Source: GCA-003244245 sp050699875
GTDB lineage: Bacteria; Actinomycetota; Actinomycetes; Mycobacteriales; Pseudonocardiaceae
Reading direction: 5' to 3'
Assembly (NCBI GenBank): GCA_050699875.1
Contig: JBOHFX010000167.1
Coordinates: forward strand, 47,998-111,997
DNA length: 64,000 nucleotides
Part shown: positions 42,954 through 51,318 of the stretch, piece after piece
How the letters are laid out: each line of letters starts with the position of its first letter
Position numbering within the stretch: position 1 is the first letter of the stretch
Position numbers and translations under genes: made by a program
The notes under the pieces: model-generated
Seen by the model: only the letters and a program-made list of their open reading frames with translations
What the model was told of the DNA's origin: nothing
Databases searched by the model: none

Positions 42954-45554
42954 GTGGACAAACGGTATGAACTCTACTGCCTGGTAGATCCGTTCTTCTA
43001 TGACTCGACATCCCGGTTAGGCAAGCAGCCCAGGGACTTCGAGCTCGGCCACGCTCCGGTGCCCGAGGGCTGGGCAGCCGGCGAACTCGAGGACTGGCAT
43101 GTCCAGCATCCAATCGACGTGGCGTTGCCTGCGCAGGGCTGGAAGGTTCATGTCTCGGCGTGCCTGGACAATGCCGAGCGAGTGCTGGCGGTGGTCGCGG
43201 ACTACTGCCGGAACCGGCGAATCGGGTTCAAGTTCCGGCGCAGTCCCGCTGCACTGTTGCTGGCAAACGCCAAGTACGCACACCGTGGGTCTAGCGGAAA
43301 GTTTGTCACGATATATCCGGTGGGCGAGGCGCAGCTGGAGACTGTGCTCACCGAGTTAGGTGAGATGCTGGACGGGAGCCCCGGGCCATACGTACTCAGT
43401 GATCTGCGGTGGGGCAACGGACCGCTGTATGTGCGCTACGGGGGTTTCGCCCGCCGGTACTGCCTGGCAGAGACCGGCTCGTGGGAACTGGCGATTGAGG
43501 ACGCCGAAGGACGATTGGTGCCCGACCGGCGGGGCACGACCTTCCAGTTTCCCGAATGGGTGCGCCTGCCAGCGTTCCTCGAACCGCATTTGGCAGCGCG
43601 AAACAGTGTGAAGGTGGACGGCCTACCTTACCGGATCGAGCGGGCGCTGCACTTCTCTAATGGCGGCGGCCTCTATGTGGGCCAGCACATTCAGACCGGT
43701 GTGCAGGTCGTGCTCAAGGAGGCCCGGCCACACGCCGGACTGGATCGTGATGGAACCGACGCGGTAGCCAGGCTGCGCCGCGAACAAAACATCCTCGAGC
43801 GGCTCGACGGGTTGGACGTCGTGCCGGCGGTGCATGGCTCGTTCACCCTGGGCGGGCATTACTTCCTGGCGCTTGAATTCATCGATGCCACCCCACTGCG
43901 GTCTGCCATCGCCGAGCGGTACCCGCTGGCCAAGCTGGACGCCGACGGGCAGGCCATCGCTGAGTACACATCGTGGGCCCTCGAGATACAAGCCAAACTC
44001 GAACGGGCAGTGGATTCGCTTCACGAGCGGGGTGTCGTCATGGGGGACCTGCACCCGTTCAACGTCCTGCTGCGGCCAGACGGCCGGGTGGCCTTGATCG
44101 ACTTTGAGACCGCGGCGGGTATCGAGGAAGGGCGCAGGCAGACGCTCGCTGCTCGGGGCTTTGCCGCGCCGCGGGACCGTACCGGCTTTGACGTCGACCG
44201 GTACGCGCTTGCCTGCCTGCGCCTGTTCTTGTTCCTCCCGCTGACCCCCTTGATCGCGATCGACCGGGCCAAGGCGGCCGATTTCGCCGACGTGATCTCC
44301 GAGTGGTTCCCTGTTCCGGCGGCCTTCCTCGACGAGGCGGTGCAGACGATCGTCGGCTCGCCGCGCGCCGGATCCTCTCAGCCACGGCTTCCGCTGGACC
44401 CCGCGTTGGACGGCTGGGAACGAATCCGTGAGTCGCTGGTGGGTTCCATCCTCGCCAGCGCCACTCCGGACCGCGACGACCGGCTGTTTCCCGGCGATAT
44501 CGAGCAGTTCCAGACCGGCGGTCTGAACATCGCGCACGGGGCGGCTGGGGTGCTCTACGCGCTGGAGGTGACCGGTGCCGGTCGCTATCCGCAGCACGAG
44601 GAGTGGCTGCTGCGGCGCGCTGTCCATCCGGCTTCGGGGACGACCCGGCTCGGCTTCTACGACGGCCTGCACGGCGTTGCCTACGTGCTCCACCACCTGG
44701 GTCAGCAAGCCGAGGCGTTGAAGGTCCTCGACATCTGCTCCGCTGAGCTGGATGGCAGGCTGGATCGGCTCGGTCTGGACCTGCACGGTGGGTTGGCCGG
44801 TATCGGCCTCAACCTGGCGCATTTCGCCACGGTCACCGGGGACCCGTCATTGCGTAGCGCGGCGGCCGACGTGGCGCAGGTGGTCGCGGACCGCCTGGGG
44901 GACCAGGACGCGGTCGGCGAGGTGAGCGGTGGGTCCTATCCCCACGCCGGGCTCATGCGTGGCTCCGCCGGTCCGGCCCTGCTGTTTGTACGCCTGTACG
45001 AGCAGCTGGGCCAGCCGGCCCTGCTCGACCTGGCGCGGACTGCCCTGCGGCAGGACCTGCGACGCTGCCGGGTCCGCGAGGACGGGAGCATGGAGGTCAA
45101 CGAGGGTTGGCGGACCATGCCGTACCTGGCTGACGGCAGCGTCGGCATCGGACTGGTCCTCGACCAGTACCTCGCCCACCGCAACGACGACGAGTTCGCC
45201 GAGGCCACCGGCCGTATCCGCCGCGCGGCGCGTTCCCCGTTCTACATCCAATCTGGCCTCTTCCAGGGTCGGGCCAGCATGATCCTGTACCTCAGCCATG
45301 GGCGCCAGCCGCACGATCACTCCGTCGTGGATCAAATCCGGCGGTTGTCCTGGCACGCGGTCGGCTACCAGGGCTGCGCCGCGTTCCCCGGTGAGCAGCT
45401 GCTTCGGGCGTCCATGGACTTGGCCACCGGCACCGCCGGGGTACTGCTCGCTGTCGGCGCCGCGCTGCACTCAGCTCCCGTGCACCTGCCTTTCCTGCTT
45501 CCCCTATCGCCGACCCCGGCTCGAACCGGGGCCGCGGCACCAGCTATTCACTAG
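42954..45554 (+). CDS. Class III lanthipeptide synthetase (LanKC, RamC/AmfT-like)
   Basis: 866 aa from GTG 42954. The N-terminal lyase-like region (about 1-200) is followed by a Ser/Thr kinase domain with lysine in VQVVLKEARPHAGLD, catalytic loop RGVVMGDLHPFNVLL and metal motif VALIDFETA, and a LanC-like cyclase (about 500-850) with IAHGAAGVLYALE, FYDGLHGVAYVLHHLG and GLMRGSAGPALL. The cyclase lacks the Cys-Cys-His zinc set of LanC, as expected for class III. It phosphorylates Ser/Thr in the precursor, eliminates phosphate and cyclises. The precursor gene follows 14 bases later, so substrate assignment is direct. Confidence 0.93.
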   Translation: MDKRYELYCLVDPFFYDSTSRLGKQPRDFELGHAPVPEGWAAGELEDWHVQHPIDVALPAQGWKVHVSACLDNAERVLAVVADYCRNRRIGFKFRRSPAALLLANAKYAHRGSSGKFVTIYPVGEAQLETVLTELGEMLDGSPGPYVLSDLRWGNGPLYVRYGGFARRYCLAETGSWELAIEDAEGRLVPDRRGTTFQFPEWVRLPAFLEPHLAARNSVKVDGLPYRIERALHFSNGGGLYVGQHIQTGVQVVLKEARPHAGLDRDGTDAVARLRREQNILERLDGLDVVPAVHGSFTLGGHYFLALEFIDATPLRSAIAERYPLAKLDADGQAIAEYTSWALEIQAKLERAVDSLHERGVVMGDLHPFNVLLRPDGRVALIDFETAAGIEEGRRQTLAARGFAAPRDRTGFDVDRYALACLRLFLFLPLTPLIAIDRAKAADFADVISEWFPVPAAFLDEAVQTIVGSPRAGSSQPRLPLDPALDGWERIRESLVGSILASATPDRDDRLFPGDIEQFQTGGLNIAHGAAGVLYALEVTGAGRYPQHEEWLLRRAVHPASGTTRLGFYDGLHGVAYVLHHLGQQAEALKVLDICSAELDGRLDRLGLDLHGGLAGIGLNLAHFATVTGDPSLRSAAADVAQVVADRLGDQDAVGEVSGGSYPHAGLMRGSAGPALLFVRLYEQLGQPALLDLARTALRQDLRRCRVREDGSMEVNEGWRTMPYLADGSVGIGLVLDQYLAHRNDDEFAEATGRIRRAARSPFYIQSGLFQGRASMILYLSHGRQPHDHSVVDQIRRLSWHAVGYQGCAAFPGEQLLRASMDLATGTAGVLLAVGAALHSAPVHLPFLLPLSPTPARTGAAAPAIH

Positions 45555-45568
45555 AGGAGGTGAACCAC

Positions 45569-45688
45569 ATGACACTTCTCGATCTGCAGGGTATGGAGAC
45601 GCCCGAAGTCTCGAGCGGCAGGCTTGGCTTGGACAGCAGTGGCTGCAGCGACGACGGGAGCACCATCAGCCTGCTGCTGTGCGGCTGA
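45569..45688 (+). CDS. Class III lanthipeptide precursor (RamS/AmfS-like)
   Basis: 39 aa, preceded by GAGGAGGTG six bases upstream. The leader MTLLDLQGMETPE carries the LxDLQxMETP signature that guides class III synthetases (SapB precursor RamS begins MNLFDLQSMETP). The C-terminal core contains S23, S24, C26 and then S31-T-I-S34-LLL-C38-G. The second block is a full S-xx-S-xxx-C labionin/lanthionine motif with the same SLLLCG sequence as SapB. The first cysteine (C26) has Ser at -3 and -2 but no Ser at -6, so only a simple lanthionine is possible there. The cleavage site is not visible. Confidence 0.92.
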   Translation: MTLLDLQGMETPEVSSGRLGLDSSGCSDDGSTISLLLCG

Positions 45689-45739
45689 ACAGCCCTGGTG
45701 AGGATCGTTACCCGGCGCATCCTCACCGCCTGGATGACG

Positions 45740-45768
45740 CCCCGCTCCGGCCACCAGCCGGAGCGGGG
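45740..45768 (+). terminator. Strong hairpin between precursor gene and exporter genes
   Basis: A perfect 12-bp stem, CCCCGCTCCGGC (45740-45751) with GCCGGAGCGGGG (45757-45768) around a 5-base loop CACCA. It has no U-run after it. It lies 51 bases after the precursor stop and about 20 bases before the probable exporter start. It likely acts as a partial terminator or 3' stabiliser that lets precursor mRNA outnumber exporter mRNA, a common feature of lanthipeptide operons. Confidence 0.6.
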
Positions 45769-45789
45769 TCCTGGTCACCGTCTGACCGG

Positions 45790-47487
45790 TTGATCTTGAG
45801 AACTGTCCGGCATGGCGGGGGCTGGACCTGCCTGCTGTTGGGCGCATCGCTCATCTTCGCCGGCGCTCAGACGGTGTTCCCGGCGGTGCTCGGTCGGACC
45901 GTCGACGCCGTGCTCGGTGGCAAGAACTCCGTGCCGTGGCTGGTGAGTTGCGGGCTGTTGGTCGGACTGCTCATCGTCAGTGATGCGCTTAGCGATGTTG
46001 CCGCCGGTACGAGCACGGCGCGGGCGACGGCGTGGCTACGAAGATCCATGCTTGACCAGGTCCTTGCACTCGGCACGCGTTCGGGGCGCCGGTTCGGGGT
46101 GGGGGACTTGACTGCCCGCATGGTCGGCAACGCCGCGGATGCCGGACGGATGGGTACCGTGCTGGTGCGGGTGGTCGCGACTGTTGGGCCTGCGCTGGGC
46201 GGCATCGTCGCGCTCGCGCTCATCGACCCCTGGTTGTGCCTGACATTTCTCGTCGGGGCTCCGGTGCTGCTGGTGCTGGTGCGCAGCAATGTGCGGGATG
46301 CTTCCGAGCTGGCCGACCACTACCTGCGGGTGCAGGGCAGCGTTGCCACCCGGCTGGTGGACGCGTTGGCCGGGGCACGCACCATCGCCGCCGCACGGAC
46401 CACGGCCCGGGAGCGCCAGCGGGTGCTCGCACCACTGCCCGAGCTGCACGATGCCGGGATGGGCATGTGGCGGGTTCAGACTCGGCTGGTTGCCCAGCAG
46501 GCGCTGCTGGTTCCGCTGCTGCGGGTTGGGGTGCTCGCGGTTGCTGGCATTGAGCTCAGCCGGGGTGTGATCAGCGCGGGGGAGGTGCTGGCGGCCATCC
46601 AGTACGTGGGGTTGGCCGCGGGGGCCAGCGCGGCGGTGACCTCGGTGTCGCGCTTCGCCCAGGCCAAGGCGGCCGCCGGACGCGCCGCGGAAGTCCTCGC
46701 CGAGCCCGCGCCGGAGTACGGCACCCAACGCCTGCCCGAGGGCCCCGGGCAAGTGGAGTTCCGCGCTGTCACGGTCCGGGACCGGGACGTGCTGGTGCTG
46801 CGCAATCTCGATCTGGTGGTGCCGGGTGGCGCCCTGGTCGCGGTGGTCGGGCGCAGCGGGAGCGGCAAGTCCCTACTGGCCGCGCTAGTTGGTCGCCTGG
46901 TCGACCCCGATGAGGGCGAGGTGCTGCTCGACGGGGTACCGCTGCCCGCGCTGGACCGGCGTGACCTGCGTCGCGCGGTCGGCTATGGCTTTGAGCGTCC
47001 GGCGCTCATCGGGGACACCCTTTCCGACGTGATCGCACTCGGTGCGCACAGGCCCACTGGACCTGAGCTGGCTGCCGCAGCTGCGGCGGCGCGCGCCGAT
47101 GACTTCATTCGGCGGATGCCGCACGGTTACCGGACGAAGCTGGCCGACGCGCCGATGTCCGGCGGCGAGGTGCAGCGGATCGGTCTAGCCCGCGCCTTCG
47201 CGCACGCCGGACGAGTGCTCGTGCTCGACGACGTCGCCGCAAGTCTGGACACGGTCACCGAGCATCACATCAGACGGGTATTGACCGGGACGCTGGCCGA
47301 CCGCACCCGCCTCATCGTCGCGCACCGGGCGTCGACTGCCGCGCATGCCGACCTCGTCGTCTGGCTCGCCGACGGCAGGGTGCGCTGCGTCGCCCCGCAC
47401 CACGAGCTGTGGAGCGAGCCCGCCTACCGCGACGTGTTCGACCAGGGGCTCCCATCGGGCGGCTCGTGGGCTGGGGAGACGGCGTGA
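45790..47487 (+). CDS. ABC exporter half-transporter 1 of the lanthipeptide cluster (RamA/B-like)
   Basis: About 565 aa. The start is uncertain: TTG 45790 is the best in-frame choice after the hairpin; no strong ribosome site is evident. About six membrane helices precede an ATPase domain with Walker A GRSGSGKS, signature MSGGEVQRIGLARAF, Walker B VLVLDDVAASLD and switch AHRAS. The residue after Walker B is Asp instead of the catalytic Glu, indicating one degenerate site. Its stop overlaps the next ABC gene start (GTGA). The two are expected to form a heterodimeric exporter of the mature or modified peptide. Confidence 0.88.
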   Translation: MILRTVRHGGGWTCLLLGASLIFAGAQTVFPAVLGRTVDAVLGGKNSVPWLVSCGLLVGLLIVSDALSDVAAGTSTARATAWLRRSMLDQVLALGTRSGRRFGVGDLTARMVGNAADAGRMGTVLVRVVATVGPALGGIVALALIDPWLCLTFLVGAPVLLVLVRSNVRDASELADHYLRVQGSVATRLVDALAGARTIAAARTTARERQRVLAPLPELHDAGMGMWRVQTRLVAQQALLVPLLRVGVLAVAGIELSRGVISAGEVLAAIQYVGLAAGASAAVTSVSRFAQAKAAAGRAAEVLAEPAPEYGTQRLPEGPGQVEFRAVTVRDRDVLVLRNLDLVVPGGALVAVVGRSGSGKSLLAALVGRLVDPDEGEVLLDGVPLPALDRRDLRRAVGYGFERPALIGDTLSDVIALGAHRPTGPELAAAAAAARADDFIRRMPHGYRTKLADAPMSGGEVQRIGLARAFAHAGRVLVLDDVAASLDTVTEHHIRRVLTGTLADRTRLIVAHRASTAAHADLVVWLADGRVRCVAPHHELWSEPAYRDVFDQGLPSGGSWAGETA

Positions 47488-49319
47488 GGCCCGGGAAGCC
47501 CAGGGACCCGCAGCGCGCCCACTGGCGCCTGCTGGTTGGCGTGCTTCGGAAGCGGCGCGGGTTGTTGGCCCGGCTGTTTGGCTGGTCGACTGCCATGGCG
47601 GTGCCGGCCTTCTTGTCGGGCCGCCTGGTCGCAGCCGTAATCGACGACGGCTTCTTGGCCGGTCGGCCGGCGGCTGGTTTCGGCTGGCTAGGGGTGATGG
47701 CGCTGAGTGCACTGGTGGGGGCGGTCGGGACCCGCCAGACCTACCTACGGCTCGCGGAGCTGGTTGAGCCGTTTCGCGACGAGCTCGTCGACCTGGTGGT
47801 GAGCGGTGTGCTGCACCGCTGCACCGCCGGAGGGGAAGCGGCCGACACCGCTGGGGTGGCAAGGCTGACTCGCCAGGTGGAGATGGTCCGGGAGTCGTTC
47901 GCCAGTGTGATCATGGTGACGCAGGCGTTCCTGGTGACCACGACCAGCGCGCTGCTCGGTCTGTTCACCCTCGCCCCGCTGGCCGTCGTGCTGGTCGCGC
48001 CTCCGCTGCTGATCGGACTCCTGCTCTTTTTTGCATCCTTGCGGGCCATGGCCAGCTGCCAGCGTGCCGCGATCATGGCGGACGAGCGCATCGCCGAGGC
48101 GGTCACCACGGTGGCCGGCGGGTTGCGGGACGTCGTCGCCTGCGGCGCCGAGGACCAGGTGCGCGCTACGGCAGGCAGCACCATCGACACCCAGGAGGCC
48201 GCGGCGACCCGGCTGGCTCGGGTCACCACGTTGCGGACCACGGCTCTGGGTATCGGCTCGTGGGTTCCGCTGTTACTTCTCCTCGTGGGGACACCGTGGC
48301 TCGTATCGCACGGCGCGACCACCGGCACGGTGCTCGGTGCAGTGACCTACGTGTCGATGGGACTTCGGCCGGCACTGCAAGTCTTGATCCGGGGTGTTGG
48401 CGGCAGCGGGTTGTGGCTGTTGGTCACCTTGCGTCGCATCGTCGAAGCTGCCGACCTTCCTCCCAGCGCTGGCGGCGACGGCGAGGCGCGCCTCGAACCG
48501 CTGGGTTTCGAACCGGCGCGGCATCCCCGTCCCGACGGATCAGTCCTGGAGCTGAGCGGTGTCTCCTTCGCTTACAGCGCCCAGGCCGATCCGGTGATCC
48601 GCGACCTCGACCTGACGTTGCCTGATGGCGACCATCTGGCCGTCGTCGGCCCGAGTGGGGTGGGCAAGTCGACCCTCGCCGGAGTCATTGCCGGTCTGCT
48701 CCAACCGCAGGCCGGTCACGTGCTCCTTGGCGGGGTCGAGCTGGGTGAGTGGGGGAGCCAGGACCTCGTCCGGCACCGCGTGCTGATCCCGCAAGAGGCC
48801 TACGTCTTCACCGGCACGGTCGAGGAGAACCTGACCTATCTGCGAAACGACTCAACTCTCGCTGAGATCGACCAGGCCATTGATGCCGTCGGGGCCCGGG
48901 AGCTCGTCGAACGCCTCGGCGGATGCGGCGCATACCTGGAGGTTGCGGCGCTGTCCGCAGGTGAGCGCCAGCTCATCACGCTGGCCCGCGCCTACCTGTC
49001 GCCGGCGCGGCTGGTGATTCTGGATGAAGCCACCTGCCACCTGGACGCGGTGGCGGATTCACGAGTCGAACGAGCCTTCGCCCGGCGTCCGGGCACGCTT
49101 GTGGTCGTGGCTCACCGCATCAGCTCGGCGTTGCACGCCAAGAGAATCCTCGTCCTGGACGGCAGCCGGGCGATGCTGGGCACCCACCAGGAGCTGCTGA
49201 CCTGCTCTGAGCTTTACCGCGATCTGGTAGGGCACTGGCAACCCGACTTGATTCCCGGCTCGCTAGTGCAGGTCGACCTCGGCCAGCAGCTGCGCCATGC
49301 GCGTCACACCAGTGCGTAG
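47484..49319 (+). CDS. ABC exporter half-transporter 2 of the lanthipeptide cluster
   Basis: 611 aa from GTG 47484, overlapping the previous stop. Six-helix membrane domain (LFGWSTAMAVPAFLSGRLVAAVIDDGFL), then an ATPase domain with Walker A GPSGVGKST, signature LSAGERQLITLARAYL, Walker B LVILDEATCHLD (canonical Glu) and switch AHRIS. It presumably carries the consensus hydrolysis site of the heterodimer with the preceding protein. Its 3' end overlaps the 3' end of the converging aminotransferase gene by 57 bases, which is unusual for a cassette recently inserted by simple transfer. Confidence 0.9.
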   Translation: MRPGKPRDPQRAHWRLLVGVLRKRRGLLARLFGWSTAMAVPAFLSGRLVAAVIDDGFLAGRPAAGFGWLGVMALSALVGAVGTRQTYLRLAELVEPFRDELVDLVVSGVLHRCTAGGEAADTAGVARLTRQVEMVRESFASVIMVTQAFLVTTTSALLGLFTLAPLAVVLVAPPLLIGLLLFFASLRAMASCQRAAIMADERIAEAVTTVAGGLRDVVACGAEDQVRATAGSTIDTQEAAATRLARVTTLRTTALGIGSWVPLLLLLVGTPWLVSHGATTGTVLGAVTYVSMGLRPALQVLIRGVGGSGLWLLVTLRRIVEAADLPPSAGGDGEARLEPLGFEPARHPRPDGSVLELSGVSFAYSAQADPVIRDLDLTLPDGDHLAVVGPSGVGKSTLAGVIAGLLQPQAGHVLLGGVELGEWGSQDLVRHRVLIPQEAYVFTGTVEENLTYLRNDSTLAEIDQAIDAVGARELVERLGGCGAYLEVAALSAGERQLITLARAYLSPARLVILDEATCHLDAVADSRVERAFARRPGTLVVVAHRISSALHAKRILVLDGSRAMLGTHQELLTCSELYRDLVGHWQPDLIPGSLVQVDLGQQLRHARHTSA

Positions 49320-50531
49320 GTCCTCGTCGCCGAGCGCGTAGGACAGCCGGAAGTAGCCGGGGGTACCGAAGGCTTCGCCCGGCACCACGGCCACCTCGGC
49401 GTGCTCCAGGACAGCCGCGGCCAGTTCGACGCTGGTGGCCACCGCGGTTCCGCGCAGGGAGCAACCCAGCAGACCCTTCACCGAGGGATAGACGTAAAAG
49501 GCACCGCGGGGCATCGGGCAGGTCACTCCCTCGATGGTGGACAGCAGCTCGACGATGGTGCGCCGCCTGCGGTCGAACGCCGCGCGCATCTGGTGCACCG
49601 CGTTCAGCGGCCCGGATACCGCGGCTAGTGCGGCACACTGCGCCACGTTGCAGACGTTCGAGGTCAGGTGCGACTGCAGGTTCGTCGCCGCCACCACCAC
49701 ATCGGTGGGTCCGATCAGCCACCCGACCCGCCACCCGGTCATCGCGTAGGTCTTGGCCACCCCGTTGACCACCACGCAGCGCTGGGCGAGCTCGGGCACA
49801 ACCACAGGCATGGACCGTGCCTGGGCGCCGTCGTAGACCAGATGCTCGTAGATCTCATCGGTGACGACCCACAACCCGTGCTCGACTGCCCAGCGTCCGA
49901 CGTCGGAAACGAGCTGCGGAGATGCCACCGCTCCGGTCGGGTTGGAAGGGGAGCACCACAGCAGGACCTTCGTGCGCTCGGTGCGGGCCGCCTCGAGTTG
50001 CTCGACGCCGGGCAGGTAACCGGTGGACTCGTCGGTGGGTACCGGCACGGTGGTGCCGCCGGCCAGCGCGATCGCCTCCGGGTAGGTCGTCCAGTAAGGC
50101 GCCGGTAGCAGCACCTCATCGCCGGGGTCGATGAGCGTCGCGAACGCTTGGTACACAGCCTGCTTGCCGCCGTTGGTGATGAGCACCTGGCTCGGTGAGA
50201 TCTGGTAGCCGGAGTCCCTGGCCGTCTTGGCCGCCACGGCCTTCCGCAGCTCAGGTAGGCCCGCGGCCGGGGTGTAGCGGTGGTTGGCCGGGTCTGCGCA
50301 TGCCGCGGCGGCGGCCTGCACGATCTCTGGCGGGGTGTAGAAATCGGGCTCTCCGGCGCCGAACCCGATCACCGGTCGACCGGCTGCCTTCAGTGCCTTC
50401 GCCTGGGAATCCACCGCGAGCGTGGCGGACTCGGAAATTGCGCCGACCCGGGTGCTGATGCGCCGGACGTCGATGCGTCGGGCGTCGACGGGTCGGACCT
50501 CGGTGCGATCGGGGGCCGCCATACCCGGCAT
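49263..50531 (-). CDS. aspC: Pyridoxal-phosphate aminotransferase, aspartate type
   Basis: 422 aa from ATG 50531, with GGTGAG upstream. Fold-type I class I aminotransferase: GAGEPDFYTPPEIV, LITNGGKQAVYQAFATL, SPSNPTGAV, VVTDEIYEHLVYDG and the PLP lysine in VVNGVAKTYAMTGWRVGW. It is the pyridoxal-phosphate aspartate transaminase seen beside tRNA-Trp/secE in other actinobacteria. It converges on the lanthipeptide exporter with a 57-base overlap. A longer N-terminal reading up to 50753 would run into the tRNA gene region and is less likely. Confidence 0.9.
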   Translation of the reverse strand: MPGMAAPDRTEVRPVDARRIDVRRISTRVGAISESATLAVDSQAKALKAAGRPVIGFGAGEPDFYTPPEIVQAAAAACADPANHRYTPAAGLPELRKAVAAKTARDSGYQISPSQVLITNGGKQAVYQAFATLIDPGDEVLLPAPYWTTYPEAIALAGGTTVPVPTDESTGYLPGVEQLEAARTERTKVLLWCSPSNPTGAVASPQLVSDVGRWAVEHGLWVVTDEIYEHLVYDGAQARSMPVVVPELAQRCVVVNGVAKTYAMTGWRVGWLIGPTDVVVAATNLQSHLTSNVCNVAQCAALAAVSGPLNAVHQMRAAFDRRRRTIVELLSTIEGVTCPMPRGAFYVYPSVKGLLGCSLRGTAVATSVELAAAVLEHAEVAVVPGEAFGTPGYFRLSYALGDEDLRTGVTRMAQLLAEVDLH

Positions 50532-50738
50532 CGTCTCACCCCCGGACGCATGTGGCGCGCCCGCAATGTTGTATCGGGTCCGCGGATCGGGGCCCTCGTG
50601 TGGGCAGTTGGGATGCACTGGCGCTGGTGGCCTACACTCTGGTTGCTGGCTCACCAGCGCCTCTCTCGTCCCCGGTGCGCGCCTGGGCATGAGTTGTCGG
50701 ATGGTGCCAGTAGTGCGGCGTCGGTGAGACGTCGGTAA

Positions 50739-50811
<73 letters not shown>

Positions 50812-50875
50812 CGTTGAACCTGAACCGGCGACAACCCAATCGCCAGCTGACCCGGCGAAGCGGAGGATCACAAGC

Positions 50876-51250
50876 GTGAGCGACGATCGCCCCCGCGAAA
50901 CGGAGGACCTGCAGGATTCGGCCGAGGTGTCGTCGGATACCCCGCAGCCTGCCGCTGCCGTGCGCCGAGCGCGATCCAGCCGATCCACTCAGTCAGAACG
51001 GTCCGATGGCCTCGGCAAGGAGCAGCCGACCAGAGCTCGCGGCGCCACCGAGACCAAGGTGGGCCTACCGGCCCGGCTGATGCGATTTCTCCGCGAGGTC
51101 GTCTCCGAGCTCCGTAAGGTCATCTGGCCAACCCGTCGAGAATTGGTGGTCTACACCGCGGTAGTGCTGGTGTTCGTCACTGTCATGGTGACGTTCGTGG
51201 CATTGCTGGACATGGGGCTGGGTCGTGCTGTGCTGGCCGTGTTCGGCTGA
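50876..51250 (+). CDS. secE: Preprotein translocase subunit SecE
   Basis: 124 aa from GTG 50876 with GCGGAGG upstream. A long hydrophilic N-terminal half (about 60 residues, acidic then basic) precedes the conserved LMRFLREVVSELRKVIWPTRRELVVYTAVVLVFVTVMVTFVALLD segment with its single membrane helix. SecE stabilises SecY in the translocon. The gene is followed by nusG 68 bases later, in the standard order. Confidence 0.95.
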   Translation: MSDDRPRETEDLQDSAEVSSDTPQPAAAVRRARSSRSTQSERSDGLGKEQPTRARGATETKVGLPARLMRFLREVVSELRKVIWPTRRELVVYTAVVLVFVTVMVTFVALLDMGLGRAVLAVFG

Positions 51251-51318
51251 TGCTCCCGCGCAGCGCGGCACCGGTTGACGACCAGCACGCCATGACGGAC
51301 AAGGGAAAGAGGACAACA

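Noticed and set aside
45298..45789. ABC exporter 1 reading frame extended upstream through the LanKC end and precursor
   Set aside because: The extended part is an alternative frame of two genes with clear function; no transporter sequence precedes about 45790.
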